Shown here: in pieces, positions 1 to 8,382 of the stretch
Layout: every line of letters starts with the position of its first letter
Numbering within the stretch: the stretch's first letter is position 1
Assembly (NCBI GenBank): GCA_002382735.1
Contig: DFZN01000027.1
Coordinates: 27,676-42,460 of the forward strand
Source of the DNA: a bacterium UBP11_UBA4055
GTDB lineage: Bacteria > UBA4055
Reading direction: 5' to 3'
Length of the DNA stretch: 14,785 nucleotides
Notes under the pieces: generated by a model
The model's input: the letters and a program-made list of their open reading frames with translations, nothing else
Database searches by the model: none
Told to the model about the DNA's origin: nothing
Position numbers and translations under genes: made by a program

Positions 1-1
1 T

Positions 2-2881
2 TATACGGAGGAAAGACCTTCGGAAGATGAAGGCCCTTTTTTAAAAGACGAAAGGAAGCTTCTTGATTCTATAGCAGACCAGTTCGCGATGTATCTTCTT
101 CACATACAGCTGAAATCTGTTTTTGAAGAAGGCCAGATCAGGATAAAAGAGAAAAAAAGCGAATGGTGGGTCATACTCGATCTGCTTAAAAGGACCGATC
201 CGAGGCTGCTTGTGAATATTGCCCAGAAAATGCTTAACTATCTTTGCCTGAGTGGAATAACTGAAGCTGAAAAATACCTTGAAGAGTTCAATCCCGCTTT
301 CAAAAAAAAGACAGAGCTGTTCAAGGAAAGCAATTTTCCTCTGGCTGTCGACGAAACAATCGATGTGATAGACAAAAGCAGCCATGTTTTCGATATAGCT
401 TCAAGGCACATAAGTGAACAGGAAATTTTGGAAAGCATTCAGAAATGGATCAAGGAGGACCGCTCGGGTTTCATGGTCAATATTCTTGAGAACACCAGTT
501 CATCTTTATCGGATATATCGAATGCGATCGAAAGATATCATCATCTTTCGGGACAGGGTCTTGAGCTTTCAAAACCCAGAGCAAAAAGTTTCAGGGTGGC
601 TCTGACCAGAAAGATTCTGACCGACCAGCCGTCCTTTATAAGCATAGCTAAAGAGCATGTCAGAGTAGATGATTTCAACGGCCTCATGAAGAACATAATC
701 CACCCGTTGAAAAGCCACGGAAAGATAGGCGGAAAAAGCAGCGGATTATTTCTGGCTGAACATATACTCGCCAACTCGGTCGAGGACGAAGATCTGAGAT
801 CAAGGGTCAGATTTCCCAGATCATGGTACATAACCTCAGACGGGCTTCTGGAGTTCATGAATTACAACAGCCTGCAGGATATAGTGGAGCAGAAATATAA
901 GGAAATAAGCCAGATCAGACAGGAATATCCTTATATCATTCAGGTTTTTAAGAATTCCGCATTCCCGCCGGACATGATAAAAGGTCTGACACTTGCGCTT
1001 GACGATCTTGGAGAAAATCCGCTGATAGTAAGGAGCTCAAGTCTGCTTGAAGACAGATTCGGTACAAGTTTTGCGGGCAAGTACAAAAGTCTTTTCATTA
1101 CTAATACTGGAACAAGGGAAGAAAGGCTTCAGCAGCTTACAGGAGCGATAGCGGAGATATACGCATCGACCTTCGGTCCTGATCCTATTGAATACAGAGA
1201 GGAGCATTTACTTCTCGACTATCTTGAGGAAATGGGTATAATAATACAGGAAGTGGTAGGGAACAGGATCGGTCACTATTTTATGCCGTCTTTTGCAGGG
1301 GTCGCTTTCGGAAAGAACGAATACAGATGGTCATCAAGACTGGAAAGAGACGACGGACTGGTCAGAATGGTACCTGGTCTGGGAACTCGAGCTGTTGACA
1401 GGATCTCCGATGATTATCCGGTAATGATATCTCCGGGGAAACCTGATATAATGGTAAATTCCTCGACCGAAGAGAAGATAAGGTACGCTCCGAGATGCGC
1501 AGATGTTATTAATCTGGAAAAGTCGAATTTTGAAACAGTTGAGCTGAAAGAAGTTTATGAAAAATACGGAAACAAATATCCTATGCTCCAGTACATCGTT
1601 TCAGAGGTGGATGATAAGTATTTGAGGATACCTAAAGCTATCGGACACGATTATTCGGAAAAATTCCACATAGTGACTTTCGACGGACTAATCTCCAAAT
1701 CTAAAGTTGTTTCTGATATAAAAAAGCTGCTCGACATTTTCAAAGAAAAATACGGAACCGCCGTCGATCTGGAATTCGCTCATGACGGGAAGCATCTTTA
1801 TTTACTTCAGTGCAGACCTCAGAGTTTCTCTGAAGAGAATCTTCCCGGCGAGCTGCCTCTGAGTACACCGAAAAAGGACATTCTCTTCTCGACAGACAAA
1901 CACATCTCCAACGGTTATGTCACAGATATTACTCACATAGTTTATGTTGATCCCGATGAGTATTCGAAAATGTCTTCATACGCTGATCTTCTCAAAGTCG
2001 GTACAATTGTTGGAAAATTGAACAAGATTCTGCCTAAAAGACAATTCATTTTAATGGGTCCGGGAAGATGGGGAAGCAGGGGCGACATTAAACTTGGAGT
2101 CAATGTTACTTATTCGGATATTAATAATTCTGCCGCGATAATAGAAATCGCCAAGAAAAAAGATGAGTATGTACCTGAGCTGTCTTTCGGAACTCATTTT
2201 TTTCAGGATCTGGTCGAGGCTAATATAAAATACATTCCGCTGTATCCTGACGAAAGGGATTCTTTTTTTAATGATAAGTTCATTAACAGGTCAAGAAATC
2301 ATCTGCCGGATGTACTTCCGGAGTTCTCGGATATTGAGAAAGTGGTCAGGATCATTGATGTTGCGGAGGCTACCGAAGGCAGGAATATCCAGATATTTAT
2401 GAATGCTGACGAGCAGAAGGCAATGGCTGTTTTCAGTGATCCGCTCGGAAGGATATCGATGAAAAGGAAAAATTCAGCTCATGAATTTAAAAAGAACAGA
2501 ACGGATCTGCACTGGAAGTGGAGGTTCAATTATGCACAGGAAATAGCAATATCGCTCGATCCTGAGAGGTTCGGCGTGAAAGCGTTCTACCTTTTCGGCA
2601 GTGTCAAGAACGCTACGGCAGGTGCTATGAGCGATATTGACATAATCTTACATTTCACAGGTAATGAAGTGCAAAAACGGGATCTGGAAAATTGGCTTGA
2701 AGGCTGGGACCAGTGCCTGACCAAAGTAAATTATTTTAATACAGGTCATAAAGTAGAAAGACTGCTGGATATTCACTTCATAAGTGACGGGGACATAAAG
2801 AATAAAACTTCTTATGCGATAAAAATAGGAGCGCTGACAGATCCGGCAAGACAGCTTCAGATGAAACCCGTCAGAAAATGA
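2..2881 (+). CDS. PEP/pyruvate-binding (ATP-grasp) protein with C-terminal nucleotidyltransferase domain; 5' partial
   Basis: The frame is open from base 2 with no stop, so the gene starts upstream; the ATG at 89 is internal. The first visible residues (KLLDSIADQFAMYLLH) look like the closing helix of a GAF/PAS-type sensor domain, which would lie outside the window. Numbered from Met89, about 1-200 is a predicted helical region, followed by a PPDK_N-like ATP-grasp: glycine loop KIGGKSSGL (212-220), VRSSSLLED (314-322) with SFAGKY (327-332), and the closing LEF...LLQCRP (561-577). The conserved MGPGRWGS block (656-663) and SFGTHFFQD (699-707) follow. Residues about 825-900 form a nucleotidyltransferase domain: GS at 837-838, SDIDI at 848-852, and a plausible third carboxylate at Asp894. 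The swivelling phosphohistidine domain and the PEP/pyruvate barrel of true PEP synthases are absent, so PEP synthase activity is unlikely. Substrate unknown; a regulatory or nucleotidyl-transferring role is inference. Confidence 0.85.
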   Translation, partial: YTEERPSEDEGPFLKDERKLLDSIADQFAMYLLHIQLKSVFEEGQIRIKEKKSEWWVILDLLKRTDPRLLVNIAQKMLNYLCLSGITEAEKYLEEFNPAFKKKTELFKESNFPLAVDETIDVIDKSSHVFDIASRHISEQEILESIQKWIKEDRSGFMVNILENTSSSLSDISNAIERYHHLSGQGLELSKPRAKSFRVALTRKILTDQPSFISIAKEHVRVDDFNGLMKNIIHPLKSHGKIGGKSSGLFLAEHILANSVEDEDLRSRVRFPRSWYITSDGLLEFMNYNSLQDIVEQKYKEISQIRQEYPYIIQVFKNSAFPPDMIKGLTLALDDLGENPLIVRSSSLLEDRFGTSFAGKYKSLFITNTGTREERLQQLTGAIAEIYASTFGPDPIEYREEHLLLDYLEEMGIIIQEVVGNRIGHYFMPSFAGVAFGKNEYRWSSRLERDDGLVRMVPGLGTRAVDRISDDYPVMISPGKPDIMVNSSTEEKIRYAPRCADVINLEKSNFETVELKEVYEKYGNKYPMLQYIVSEVDDKYLRIPKAIGHDYSEKFHIVTFDGLISKSKVVSDIKKLLDIFKEKYGTAVDLEFAHDGKHLYLLQCRPQSFSEENLPGELPLSTPKKDILFSTDKHISNGYVTDITHIVYVDPDEYSKMSSYADLLKVGTIVGKLNKILPKRQFILMGPGRWGSRGDIKLGVNVTYSDINNSAAIIEIAKKKDEYVPELSFGTHFFQDLVEANIKYIPLYPDERDSFFNDKFINRSRNHLPDVLPEFSDIEKVVRIIDVAEATEGRNIQIFMNADEQKAMAVFSDPLGRISMKRKNSAHEFKKNRTDLHWKWRFNYAQEIAISLDPERFGVKAFYLFGSVKNATAGAMSDIDIILHFTGNEVQKRDLENWLEGWDQCLTKVNYFNTGHKVERLLDIHFISDGDIKNKTSYAIKIGALTDPARQLQMKPVRK

Positions 2882-3719
2882 TCCTTTCCGCATCTGAAAG
2901 ATCATCGAGATCGAACAGCACCAGCGCGAGTTCTTTTCCGTCGTGAGCCGCGGAGAACATTTCTGTGCTCCCTATCCTGTCTTTCCATCGTCCTGTCAGA
3001 CTCGGGGATTCATGTATGTGCCCATGCAGTGTCAGATAAGGCTGTCTTTCTTCAATAAATTCCCTGATGGCAATACTTCCCACATTTACATCAAGCGGTG
3101 CGGAATCAAAGTATCTTCCGTCAAGATCTGCTCTGTCAAGATTTGTTTTGTACGGCGGCGAGTGGAAGAGAATAACTGAATCTGAAATATTTTCGTTACC
3201 GAAGAGTAAATCCAGGTCTTTTCTGATCGTGGAGTATTTAACAATATTAGGCTCGATATCATAGGACATTCTTCCTTCCTCCGGCGATATACATCCCGGG
3301 TCGGTAAATCTCGACACATCATACTTCTCCCAGTCTTTCAGCAAAAAAGGGGTCGGGGGAATGAAAGAATATCCGAATATTTTCCTGCCCTTAAAATCAG
3401 ATCGTCTGTTGTGCATGTATTCCCAGAGACCTTCTTTCTGAGCGTCAAGTATATCATCTTCGAAAACCTTTCCGTCATCATTTCCGAGTATCAGGAATAT
3501 CTGCGGGTAAAATCCTTTAAGTTTTTTTTTCAGTGACCTGAATCCTTCCAGTATTACACTGTTGTAAAAAGATTCCGGATTTTCGTGTCTGTATATCGAC
3601 GGCAGTATGTCTCCTCCGATAAAAACCGCTTCGGGTTTAGCCGACAGTATCTCTCCGAACAATTTGTCGTACCTGTATTTACTTCCGTGCAGATCGCTTA
3701 CAAATACTGATCTTATCAT
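2871..3719 (-). CDS. calcineurin-like metallophosphoesterase
   Basis: A 282-residue protein with the metal-binding motifs of the calcineurin-like phosphoesterase superfamily in order: SDLHG (8-12; Asp9, His11), GGD (35-37), GND (79-81), LFHSPP (184-189; His186) and LHGHIHE (231-237). The third motif reads GNDD where GNHD/E is usual, so the catalytic His is replaced by Asp; variants at this position occur in the superfamily. Between about 95 and 165 there is a longer insert than in minimal family members. A GTG at 3743 would add eight residues, but the ATG at 3719 places the first strand and SDLHG where the family has them; neither start has a clear Shine-Dalgarno. The stop overlaps the end of the convergent upstream gene by 11 bp. 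No signal peptide or membrane segment is visible, so it is probably cytoplasmic. It likely cleaves a phosphomono- or diester; substrate not predictable. Confidence 0.85.
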   Translation of the reverse strand: MIRSVFVSDLHGSKYRYDKLFGEILSAKPEAVFIGGDILPSIYRHENPESFYNSVILEGFRSLKKKLKGFYPQIFLILGNDDGKVFEDDILDAQKEGLWEYMHNRRSDFKGRKIFGYSFIPPTPFLLKDWEKYDVSRFTDPGCISPEEGRMSYDIEPNIVKYSTIRKDLDLLFGNENISDSVILFHSPPYKTNLDRADLDGRYFDSAPLDVNVGSIAIREFIEERQPYLTLHGHIHESPSLTGRWKDRIGSTEMFSAAHDGKELALVLFDLDDLSDAERIIF

Positions 3720-3837
3720 GTTCGAAAAATAATGGAATTTCACGATTTATGCAACTGAAGAAAGTAACAAATCATTTATAAAGTACTTGATTTCTTGCCG
3801 TTTTATGTTTAAATAGTAAAAAAAACGGGGAAAGCCT
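3720..3837. promoter_or_regulatory. divergent intergenic region between the phosphoesterase and the first receiver/ATP-grasp gene
   Basis: This 118-base AT-rich gap must hold promoters for both divergent genes. On the + strand ACTTGATTT (3785-3793) is followed by TTTAAATA (3808-3815); taking TTGATT as -35 and TAAATA as -10 gives a 17-base spacer and a start about 20 bases before the GTG. The same two words precede the paralog at 8492. AAATCA (3769-3774) and TGATTT (3788-3793) form a short inverted repeat around the proposed -35. No minus-strand promoter stands out. The reading rests on pattern alone. Confidence 0.35.
3826..3834 (+). promoter_or_regulatory. ribosome binding site deciding a GTG start
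   Basis: GGGGAAAG (3827-3834) lies three bases before GTG at 3838, or seven bases counted from the end of the GGGG core. No in-frame ATG nearby has a comparable site, and starting at this GTG gives an N-terminus of the same length as the paralog that begins with ATG at 8492. Confidence 0.55.
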
Positions 3838-6810
3838 GTGGAGTTCAACAGATCCGATCCTGATAAGAATATATTCAACGATGTAGAGCAGGTTTCTTTT
3901 GAAAAACTGATGTCGAGAAGGATATCTGAGATCCTTTTAATCTGCAATGAATATGATGCTTTTATGCTTGAGGAGGACGGAAGGATAGAAGAAAGGGTAT
4001 TCAATGAGTATTCTTCATTACATCTGAGATTCCCGCCGCATTTCAACCGCGTGGATTCATACAGATCAGCGTTGGCACTGATGAAGAAAAAGAATTTTGA
4101 TCTTGTTATTACCATTCACAACAGCGGATCGTGGAACGCTTTCAAGATAAATTCGGACTTAAAAAAAATATTTCCGGAAAAACCTATGGTCATTCTGGCC
4201 CCGTTTTCGAGGAAGATTTTGACTTTGAGCGACATTGATGTAAAGCATACTTCCTCGGATTATATCTTTTCATGGCTGGGAGACACAGGTATAATGGTCG
4301 CCATCATAAAACTGATCGAAGATAAGATGAATGCCGATGACGATATCTCAACGGCAGGTGTTCAAGTAATAATACTAGTTGAAGACTCGATCAGGTATTA
4401 TTCCAGTTATCTGCCGGTTCTATATGAAACCATATTCGAACAGACCCTGCATGTGATGAGCGAAGACTTGAATGACCACCAGAAGAATCTGAGAATGAGA
4501 GGAAGGCCTAAAATACTGCTTGCCACCAATTACGAGCAGGCCCTCTCACTGTATAAAAAATATAAAAAGAATGTCCTGGGTGTAATAACCGATGTGGAAT
4601 ACGGTAAGAATTCCAGCCTGGACAGATCAGCGGGTTTCAGACTTTGCGGCCAGATCCGCAAATACGACAGGGATATTCCCCTTCTCGTTCAGTCATCAAT
4701 TGAAGAAAATAGAAAAAAGGCCGAGAAGTATAATGCAGGATTTATCAATAAACAATCCGAAACGCTGCTGAACAAAATCGGTTCTTTCGTTAAGGCGAAT
4801 TTCGGGTTCGGCGAATTCAGGTTTATAGATACGAAAACTAATAAGGTCATAGTAACCGCATCTAATTTGAGAGAGCTTCATCTCGCATTAAAAACCGTTC
4901 CCGGCGAAACTATAAAATATCATGCATCGAGAAATCATTTTTCAAAATGGCTCAGAGCCAGAACTCTTTTTCAGCTCGCGGACATAATAAAACCGCAGAA
5001 GATAGAGAACTTCGGCAACATGGAAGATCTTAGAAATTATCTCGTTGAGGTGATAAGAGTTTTCAGAAAAAGTAGCGCAAAAGGAATAATCGCCCAGTTC
5101 AGCAGAGAGAATTTCGACGAGCTGTCGGGATTCGCCAGGATCGGTCAGGGATCGATCGGAGGTAAGGCCAGAGGACTTGCCTTCATGGACAGCGTGCTTA
5201 AAAAGAAGAGGAAAAGTTATTCATATTATGGATTGGAAATATCCATTCCTCAGACAGTAGTTCTTGCCACAGATGTCTTCAATGAGTTCATGACGGAGAA
5301 TTCTCTTTATGAGACCGCATATTCAGATGCCGGCGATACTGCTATAATGAAAAAGTTCCTGGAATACGACCTGCCCGAATGGGTCAAAGAAAAACTGCTT
5401 AAATTTCTCTCGAGCAACGATTATCCCTTGGCGATAAGATCATCGAGCCTTCTTGAAGATTCTTATTACCAGCCTTTCGCCGGAATATATGCGACATATA
5501 TGATCCCCAACAATTCAAGAGATACAGACAAGAGGCTCAATGACCTTACCGATGCGGTAAAGTGTGTCTATGCCTCCACTTTTTATGAAGGTGCTAAAAA
5601 ATATCTCAAAGCTACGAAGAATGTTATAGAAGAAGAGAAAATGGCTGTTATCATACAGAGAATATCAGGCATTAAGCACGGCAGCCGATTTTACCCTACA
5701 TTTTCAGGTGTTGCAAGATCGATCAATGATTATCCCATCGGATATGAAAAACATGATATAAGCATCGCGAACATTGCGGCAGGTTTGGGAAAGACTATCG
5801 TTGACAGTGAAATATCATTAAGATTTTCGCCCTCTTCACCTAATAATGTCATACAGTTCTCATCAGCCGAATTCGCACTAAAATATTCTCAAAAACATTT
5901 TTACGCTCTTAATCTCAGATCGATGTCGTTCAAACCTGATATAAACGAAAGCAGGAACCTCTTGAAGCTGGATGTTTATGACGGTGTCGAGGACGGGGCT
6001 TTCGATAATATTGTTTCTTCGTATGACCATGCAAGCAATATAATAAGAGATACTTATGATCATCCCGGAAGCAAGATATTAACTTTTGCGAACATACTTA
6101 AAAGAGAGACTTTCCCTCTAAGCACGATACTTATTGATCTCCTGCAAACTTTGTCCGAAAGAATGAGCAATCCTGTGGAGATAGAATTCGCAGTTAATTT
6201 TGATCCCGAAAGCGAAAGTAACTCGTTCCATCTTCTTCAGGTGAGGCCGATAGTATCGGGATTTGAATCCGGGCAGATAAATATCTCAAGCCTCGACAAC
6301 AGCGAGACGATCATCAAATCTTATTCTTCACTGGGGAACGGGGTTCTGGAGGACATTCACGATCTGGTTTACATTGTTCCGGAGAAATTCAATCCCGCCA
6401 AAACTACAGAGATAGCGTCAAAAATAAAACTGCTGAACAGAAAATTTCTGGAACAGAACAAAAATTATATTCTGATCGGTCCCGGAAGGTGGGGCACATC
6501 GGATCCATGGCTCGGAATACCCGTGAGATGGGAAGATGTTTCTCAGGCTGCTGTGATCGTCGAGGCCGGCCAAAAGGATTTTATTGTACAGCAGAGCCAG
6601 GGGTCGCACTTTTTCCATAATATTACCACTTTTGGTATTTTTTATCTTTCGGTCAACCCTTTTTTGAAAGACGGATACTTCGACACTGAATATCTCGCAC
6701 AGATCAAGGCTGAGTATGAAGATGATTTTATCCGTCATATTTCAACAAAAAAGCCTATAATAATTAAAAGTGACGGCAAAAACGGTCACGGAGTGATACT
6801 AAAACCATGA
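3838..6810 (+). CDS. dual receiver-like / PEP-synthase-type ATP-grasp protein (paralog 1)
   Basis: A 990-residue soluble protein of a family often annotated as PEP synthase or PEP/pyruvate-binding protein. Residues about 30-165 form a receiver-like fold whose expected phosphoacceptor region (FDLVITIHN, 87-95) has no aspartate: a pseudoreceiver. Residues about 176-320 form a second receiver with the phosphorylation set: acidic pair in VEDS (181-184), Asp252 in ITDVEY, Ser286/Ser287 in VQSS and Lys305; a long insert separates strand 1 from the acceptor strand. The ATP-grasp follows: GSIGGKARGL (438-447), AIRSSSLLEDS (532-542), FAGIY (547-551), EIEFAV (781-786) and LLQVRPI (799-805). The C-terminal module carries LIGPGRWGTSDPWLGIP (879-895) and GSHFFHNI (922-929). 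The phosphohistidine swivel and PEP/pyruvate barrel are missing. I infer a signalling ATP-dependent enzyme or regulator rather than PEP synthase; its target is unknown. It is transcribed from its own upstream region, and a weak hairpin follows the stop. Confidence 0.85.
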   Translation: MEFNRSDPDKNIFNDVEQVSFEKLMSRRISEILLICNEYDAFMLEEDGRIEERVFNEYSSLHLRFPPHFNRVDSYRSALALMKKKNFDLVITIHNSGSWNAFKINSDLKKIFPEKPMVILAPFSRKILTLSDIDVKHTSSDYIFSWLGDTGIMVAIIKLIEDKMNADDDISTAGVQVIILVEDSIRYYSSYLPVLYETIFEQTLHVMSEDLNDHQKNLRMRGRPKILLATNYEQALSLYKKYKKNVLGVITDVEYGKNSSLDRSAGFRLCGQIRKYDRDIPLLVQSSIEENRKKAEKYNAGFINKQSETLLNKIGSFVKANFGFGEFRFIDTKTNKVIVTASNLRELHLALKTVPGETIKYHASRNHFSKWLRARTLFQLADIIKPQKIENFGNMEDLRNYLVEVIRVFRKSSAKGIIAQFSRENFDELSGFARIGQGSIGGKARGLAFMDSVLKKKRKSYSYYGLEISIPQTVVLATDVFNEFMTENSLYETAYSDAGDTAIMKKFLEYDLPEWVKEKLLKFLSSNDYPLAIRSSSLLEDSYYQPFAGIYATYMIPNNSRDTDKRLNDLTDAVKCVYASTFYEGAKKYLKATKNVIEEEKMAVIIQRISGIKHGSRFYPTFSGVARSINDYPIGYEKHDISIANIAAGLGKTIVDSEISLRFSPSSPNNVIQFSSAEFALKYSQKHFYALNLRSMSFKPDINESRNLLKLDVYDGVEDGAFDNIVSSYDHASNIIRDTYDHPGSKILTFANILKRETFPLSTILIDLLQTLSERMSNPVEIEFAVNFDPESESNSFHLLQVRPIVSGFESGQINISSLDNSETIIKSYSSLGNGVLEDIHDLVYIVPEKFNPAKTTEIASKIKLLNRKFLEQNKNYILIGPGRWGTSDPWLGIPVRWEDVSQAAVIVEAGQKDFIVQQSQGSHFFHNITTFGIFYLSVNPFLKDGYFDTEYLAQIKAEYEDDFIRHISTKKPIIIKSDGKNGHGVILKP

Positions 6811-6831
6811 TATTTTAGCGCAAATTGTGTA

Positions 6832-6856
6832 AAAACCGCTATTTTTTTCCGGTTTT
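6832..6856 (+). terminator. weak hairpin after paralog 1
   Basis: AAAACCG (6832-6838) pairs with CGGTTTT (6850-6856) around an 11-base loop rich in T. It sits 22 bases after the stop of the upstream gene, but the stem is short and AT-rich and the bases that follow are A-rich rather than a T-run, so it is a poor intrinsic terminator. Confidence 0.25.
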
Positions 6857-6882
6857 AGAAAGAAAAATTAACAGATACATTT

Positions 6883-6933
6883 AAAAAATCGTTCTTAAAA
6901 AATATTGACAAAAGGAAAGGGTCTGTATATATT
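6883..6933 (+). promoter_or_regulatory. sigma70-type promoter of glutamate dehydrogenase, with UP-like A-tracts
   Basis: TTGACA (6905-6910) matches the -35 consensus exactly. After a 17-base spacer comes TATATT (6928-6933), one base off the -10 consensus. Six-base A-tracts at 6883-6888 and 6897-6902 lie just upstream, like an UP element. Initiation near 6940 would give a leader of about 40 bases before a strong ribosome binding site (GGAGG, 6968-6972). Sequence match only; an organism with a divergent sigma factor could read it differently. Confidence 0.7.
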
Positions 6934-6935
6934 TT

Positions 6936-6956
6936 TTCGAAACACTTCGAACACTT
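6936..6956. repeat. tandem TTCGAA repeat at the predicted gdhA transcription start (candidate operator)
   Basis: TTCGAA occurs at 6936-6941 and again at 6946-6951, each followed by an ACAC/CAC element, giving a near-perfect 10-base tandem repeat (TTCGAAACAC, then TTCGAACACT). Each TTCGAA is itself palindromic. The 10-base period places the copies about one helical turn apart on the same face of the DNA, directly downstream of the -10 box, where a bound repressor would block transcription. No regulator for it is identified. Confidence 0.5.
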
Positions 6957-6979
6957 AAAAAACAAACGGAGGAAAGAAC

Positions 6980-8359
6980 ATGTCGAAATTAGCAAAGAAG
7001 TATCTGGATATCCTGGTATCCAAGGATCCGAATCAGCCGGAATTCATTCAGGCGGCTCAGGAAGTAATTGAGACGATCATTCCCGTTCTCGAAAAACACC
7101 CCGAGTATGTTGAAGCGAAAATCGTTGAAAGGATGATCGAGCCGGAAAGAACTATAGTGTTCAAAGTTCCATGGATCGATGACAAAGGCAAGGTTCAGGT
7201 CAACAGAGGATTCAGGATCGAATACAACAGCGCGATCGGACCGTACAAGGGCGGATTGAGATTCCATCCGAGCGTAAACCTCAGCATCCTGAAGTTTTTG
7301 GGATTTGAGCAGGTCTTCAAGAATTCTTTAACAACACTGCCTATGGGTGGAGGAAAAGGGGGATCGGATTTTGATCCAAAAGGAAAATCCGACAACGAGG
7401 TCATGCATTTCTGCCAAAGCTTCATGACCGAGCTGTTCAGGCATATCGGACCTGATACTGATGTTCCTGCAGGCGATATCGGAGTCGGCGGAAGGGAGAT
7501 CGGATATTTGTTCGGTCAGTATAAAAGGCTTAAAAATGAATTCACCGGTGTTCTTACAGGTAAAGGAAGAAACTGGGGAGGCTCGCTGATAAGACCTGAA
7601 GCAACAGGTTTCGGTGAAGTCTATTTCGCAGCTAACATGATGGCAGAGAAAAAGCAGACCTTCAAGGGCAAGACCGTCGCTGTCAGCGGATCAGGAAATG
7701 TATGCCAGTACGCTATTCAGAAAGTGAATGAACTCGGCGGAATTCCGATCTCGGTATCAGACTCTACAGGTACAATAATTGACATGGAAGGCATCAAGGG
7801 TAAGAAATGGGATTATTTGATGGAGCTGAAGAATGTAAAAAGAGGAAGAGTAAAGGAATACGCTCTTAAATTCAAAGGCCCCAAAGTAAAATATTATGAA
7901 GGAAAAAGCGTCTGGGATGTTATCAGGGACGAGAAGATCAAAGTTGATGTAGCACTTCCTTCCGCAACTCAGAACGAGATAGACGCAAGCCACGCAAAAG
8001 CTCTTGTTAAGTACGGATGTAAAGTCGTAGCTGAAGGAGCTAACATGCCTTCTACTCCTGACGCGCAGTATGTTTTCATCAAAAGCAGGGTTCTTTACGG
8101 TCCTGCCAAGGCTGCAAATGCCGGCGGTGTAGCGACTTCAGGACTTGAAATGAGCCAGAATTCACTGAGGATGTCATGGACCAGAGAAGAAGTGGACGGA
8201 CATTTAAAGAGGATTATGAAAGATATTCACGACAATTCCAAGGCCGCTGCACTGAAGTACGCTCCGGAAAAAGACGGATATATCAATTATATGGTCGGAG
8301 CTAACATTGCCGGCTTTATAAAAGTTGCTGATGCAATGATGGACCAGGGAGTTGTGTAA
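6980..8359 (+). CDS. gdhA: NADP-type glutamate dehydrogenase
   Basis: A 459-residue protein, close to the usual 445-450 of hexameric bacterial enzymes, catalysing reductive amination of 2-oxoglutarate with ammonium and NADPH to glutamate (the reverse is also possible). The N-terminal substrate domain carries GPYKGG (Lys90), Lys114, the catalytic lysine in PMGGGKGG (Lys126) and the aspartate of PAGDIG (Asp166), the positions known in clostridial and E. coli enzymes. The Rossmann domain begins with SGSGNV (236-241). SDSTGTI (260-266) after the second strand resembles NADP-dependent rather than NAD-dependent members. The ATG has GGAGG seven bases upstream. The gene appears monocistronic: its own promoter with a repeat at the start point, and an intrinsic terminator after the stop. 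It lies between two receiver/ATP-grasp paralogs and upstream of a likely NADPH-linked transhydrogenase. Cofactor preference is inferred from the motif and less certain than the family. Confidence 0.95.
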   Translation: MSKLAKKYLDILVSKDPNQPEFIQAAQEVIETIIPVLEKHPEYVEAKIVERMIEPERTIVFKVPWIDDKGKVQVNRGFRIEYNSAIGPYKGGLRFHPSVNLSILKFLGFEQVFKNSLTTLPMGGGKGGSDFDPKGKSDNEVMHFCQSFMTELFRHIGPDTDVPAGDIGVGGREIGYLFGQYKRLKNEFTGVLTGKGRNWGGSLIRPEATGFGEVYFAANMMAEKKQTFKGKTVAVSGSGNVCQYAIQKVNELGGIPISVSDSTGTIIDMEGIKGKKWDYLMELKNVKRGRVKEYALKFKGPKVKYYEGKSVWDVIRDEKIKVDVALPSATQNEIDASHAKALVKYGCKVVAEGANMPSTPDAQYVFIKSRVLYGPAKAANAGGVATSGLEMSQNSLRMSWTREEVDGHLKRIMKDIHDNSKAAALKYAPEKDGYINYMVGANIAGFIKVADAMMDQGVV

Positions 8360-8382
8360 AACTGACCGTTGTTGTAATTTTT

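Noticed and set aside
7..30. GGAGGAAAG followed by an ATG at 27, resembling a ribosome binding site and start
   Set aside because: That ATG is in a different frame from the large gene and meets TAA after five codons; the large frame is open through the window edge with sensor-domain-like residues, so this is coding sequence.
89..91. ATG at 89 as the start of the first gene
   Set aside because: No ribosome binding site precedes it and the codons upstream continue a plausible helix without a stop to the window edge.
3720..3743. GTG at 3743 as start of the metallophosphoesterase
   Set aside because: It adds eight residues before the first strand with no ribosome binding site; the ATG at 3719 fits the family N-terminus better, though neither is decisive.
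3838..6810. Annotation as a functional PEP synthase or pyruvate phosphate dikinase
   Set aside because: Only the ATP-binding half is present; neither the phosphohistidine domain nor the PEP/pyruvate barrel can be seen here or in the paralog.
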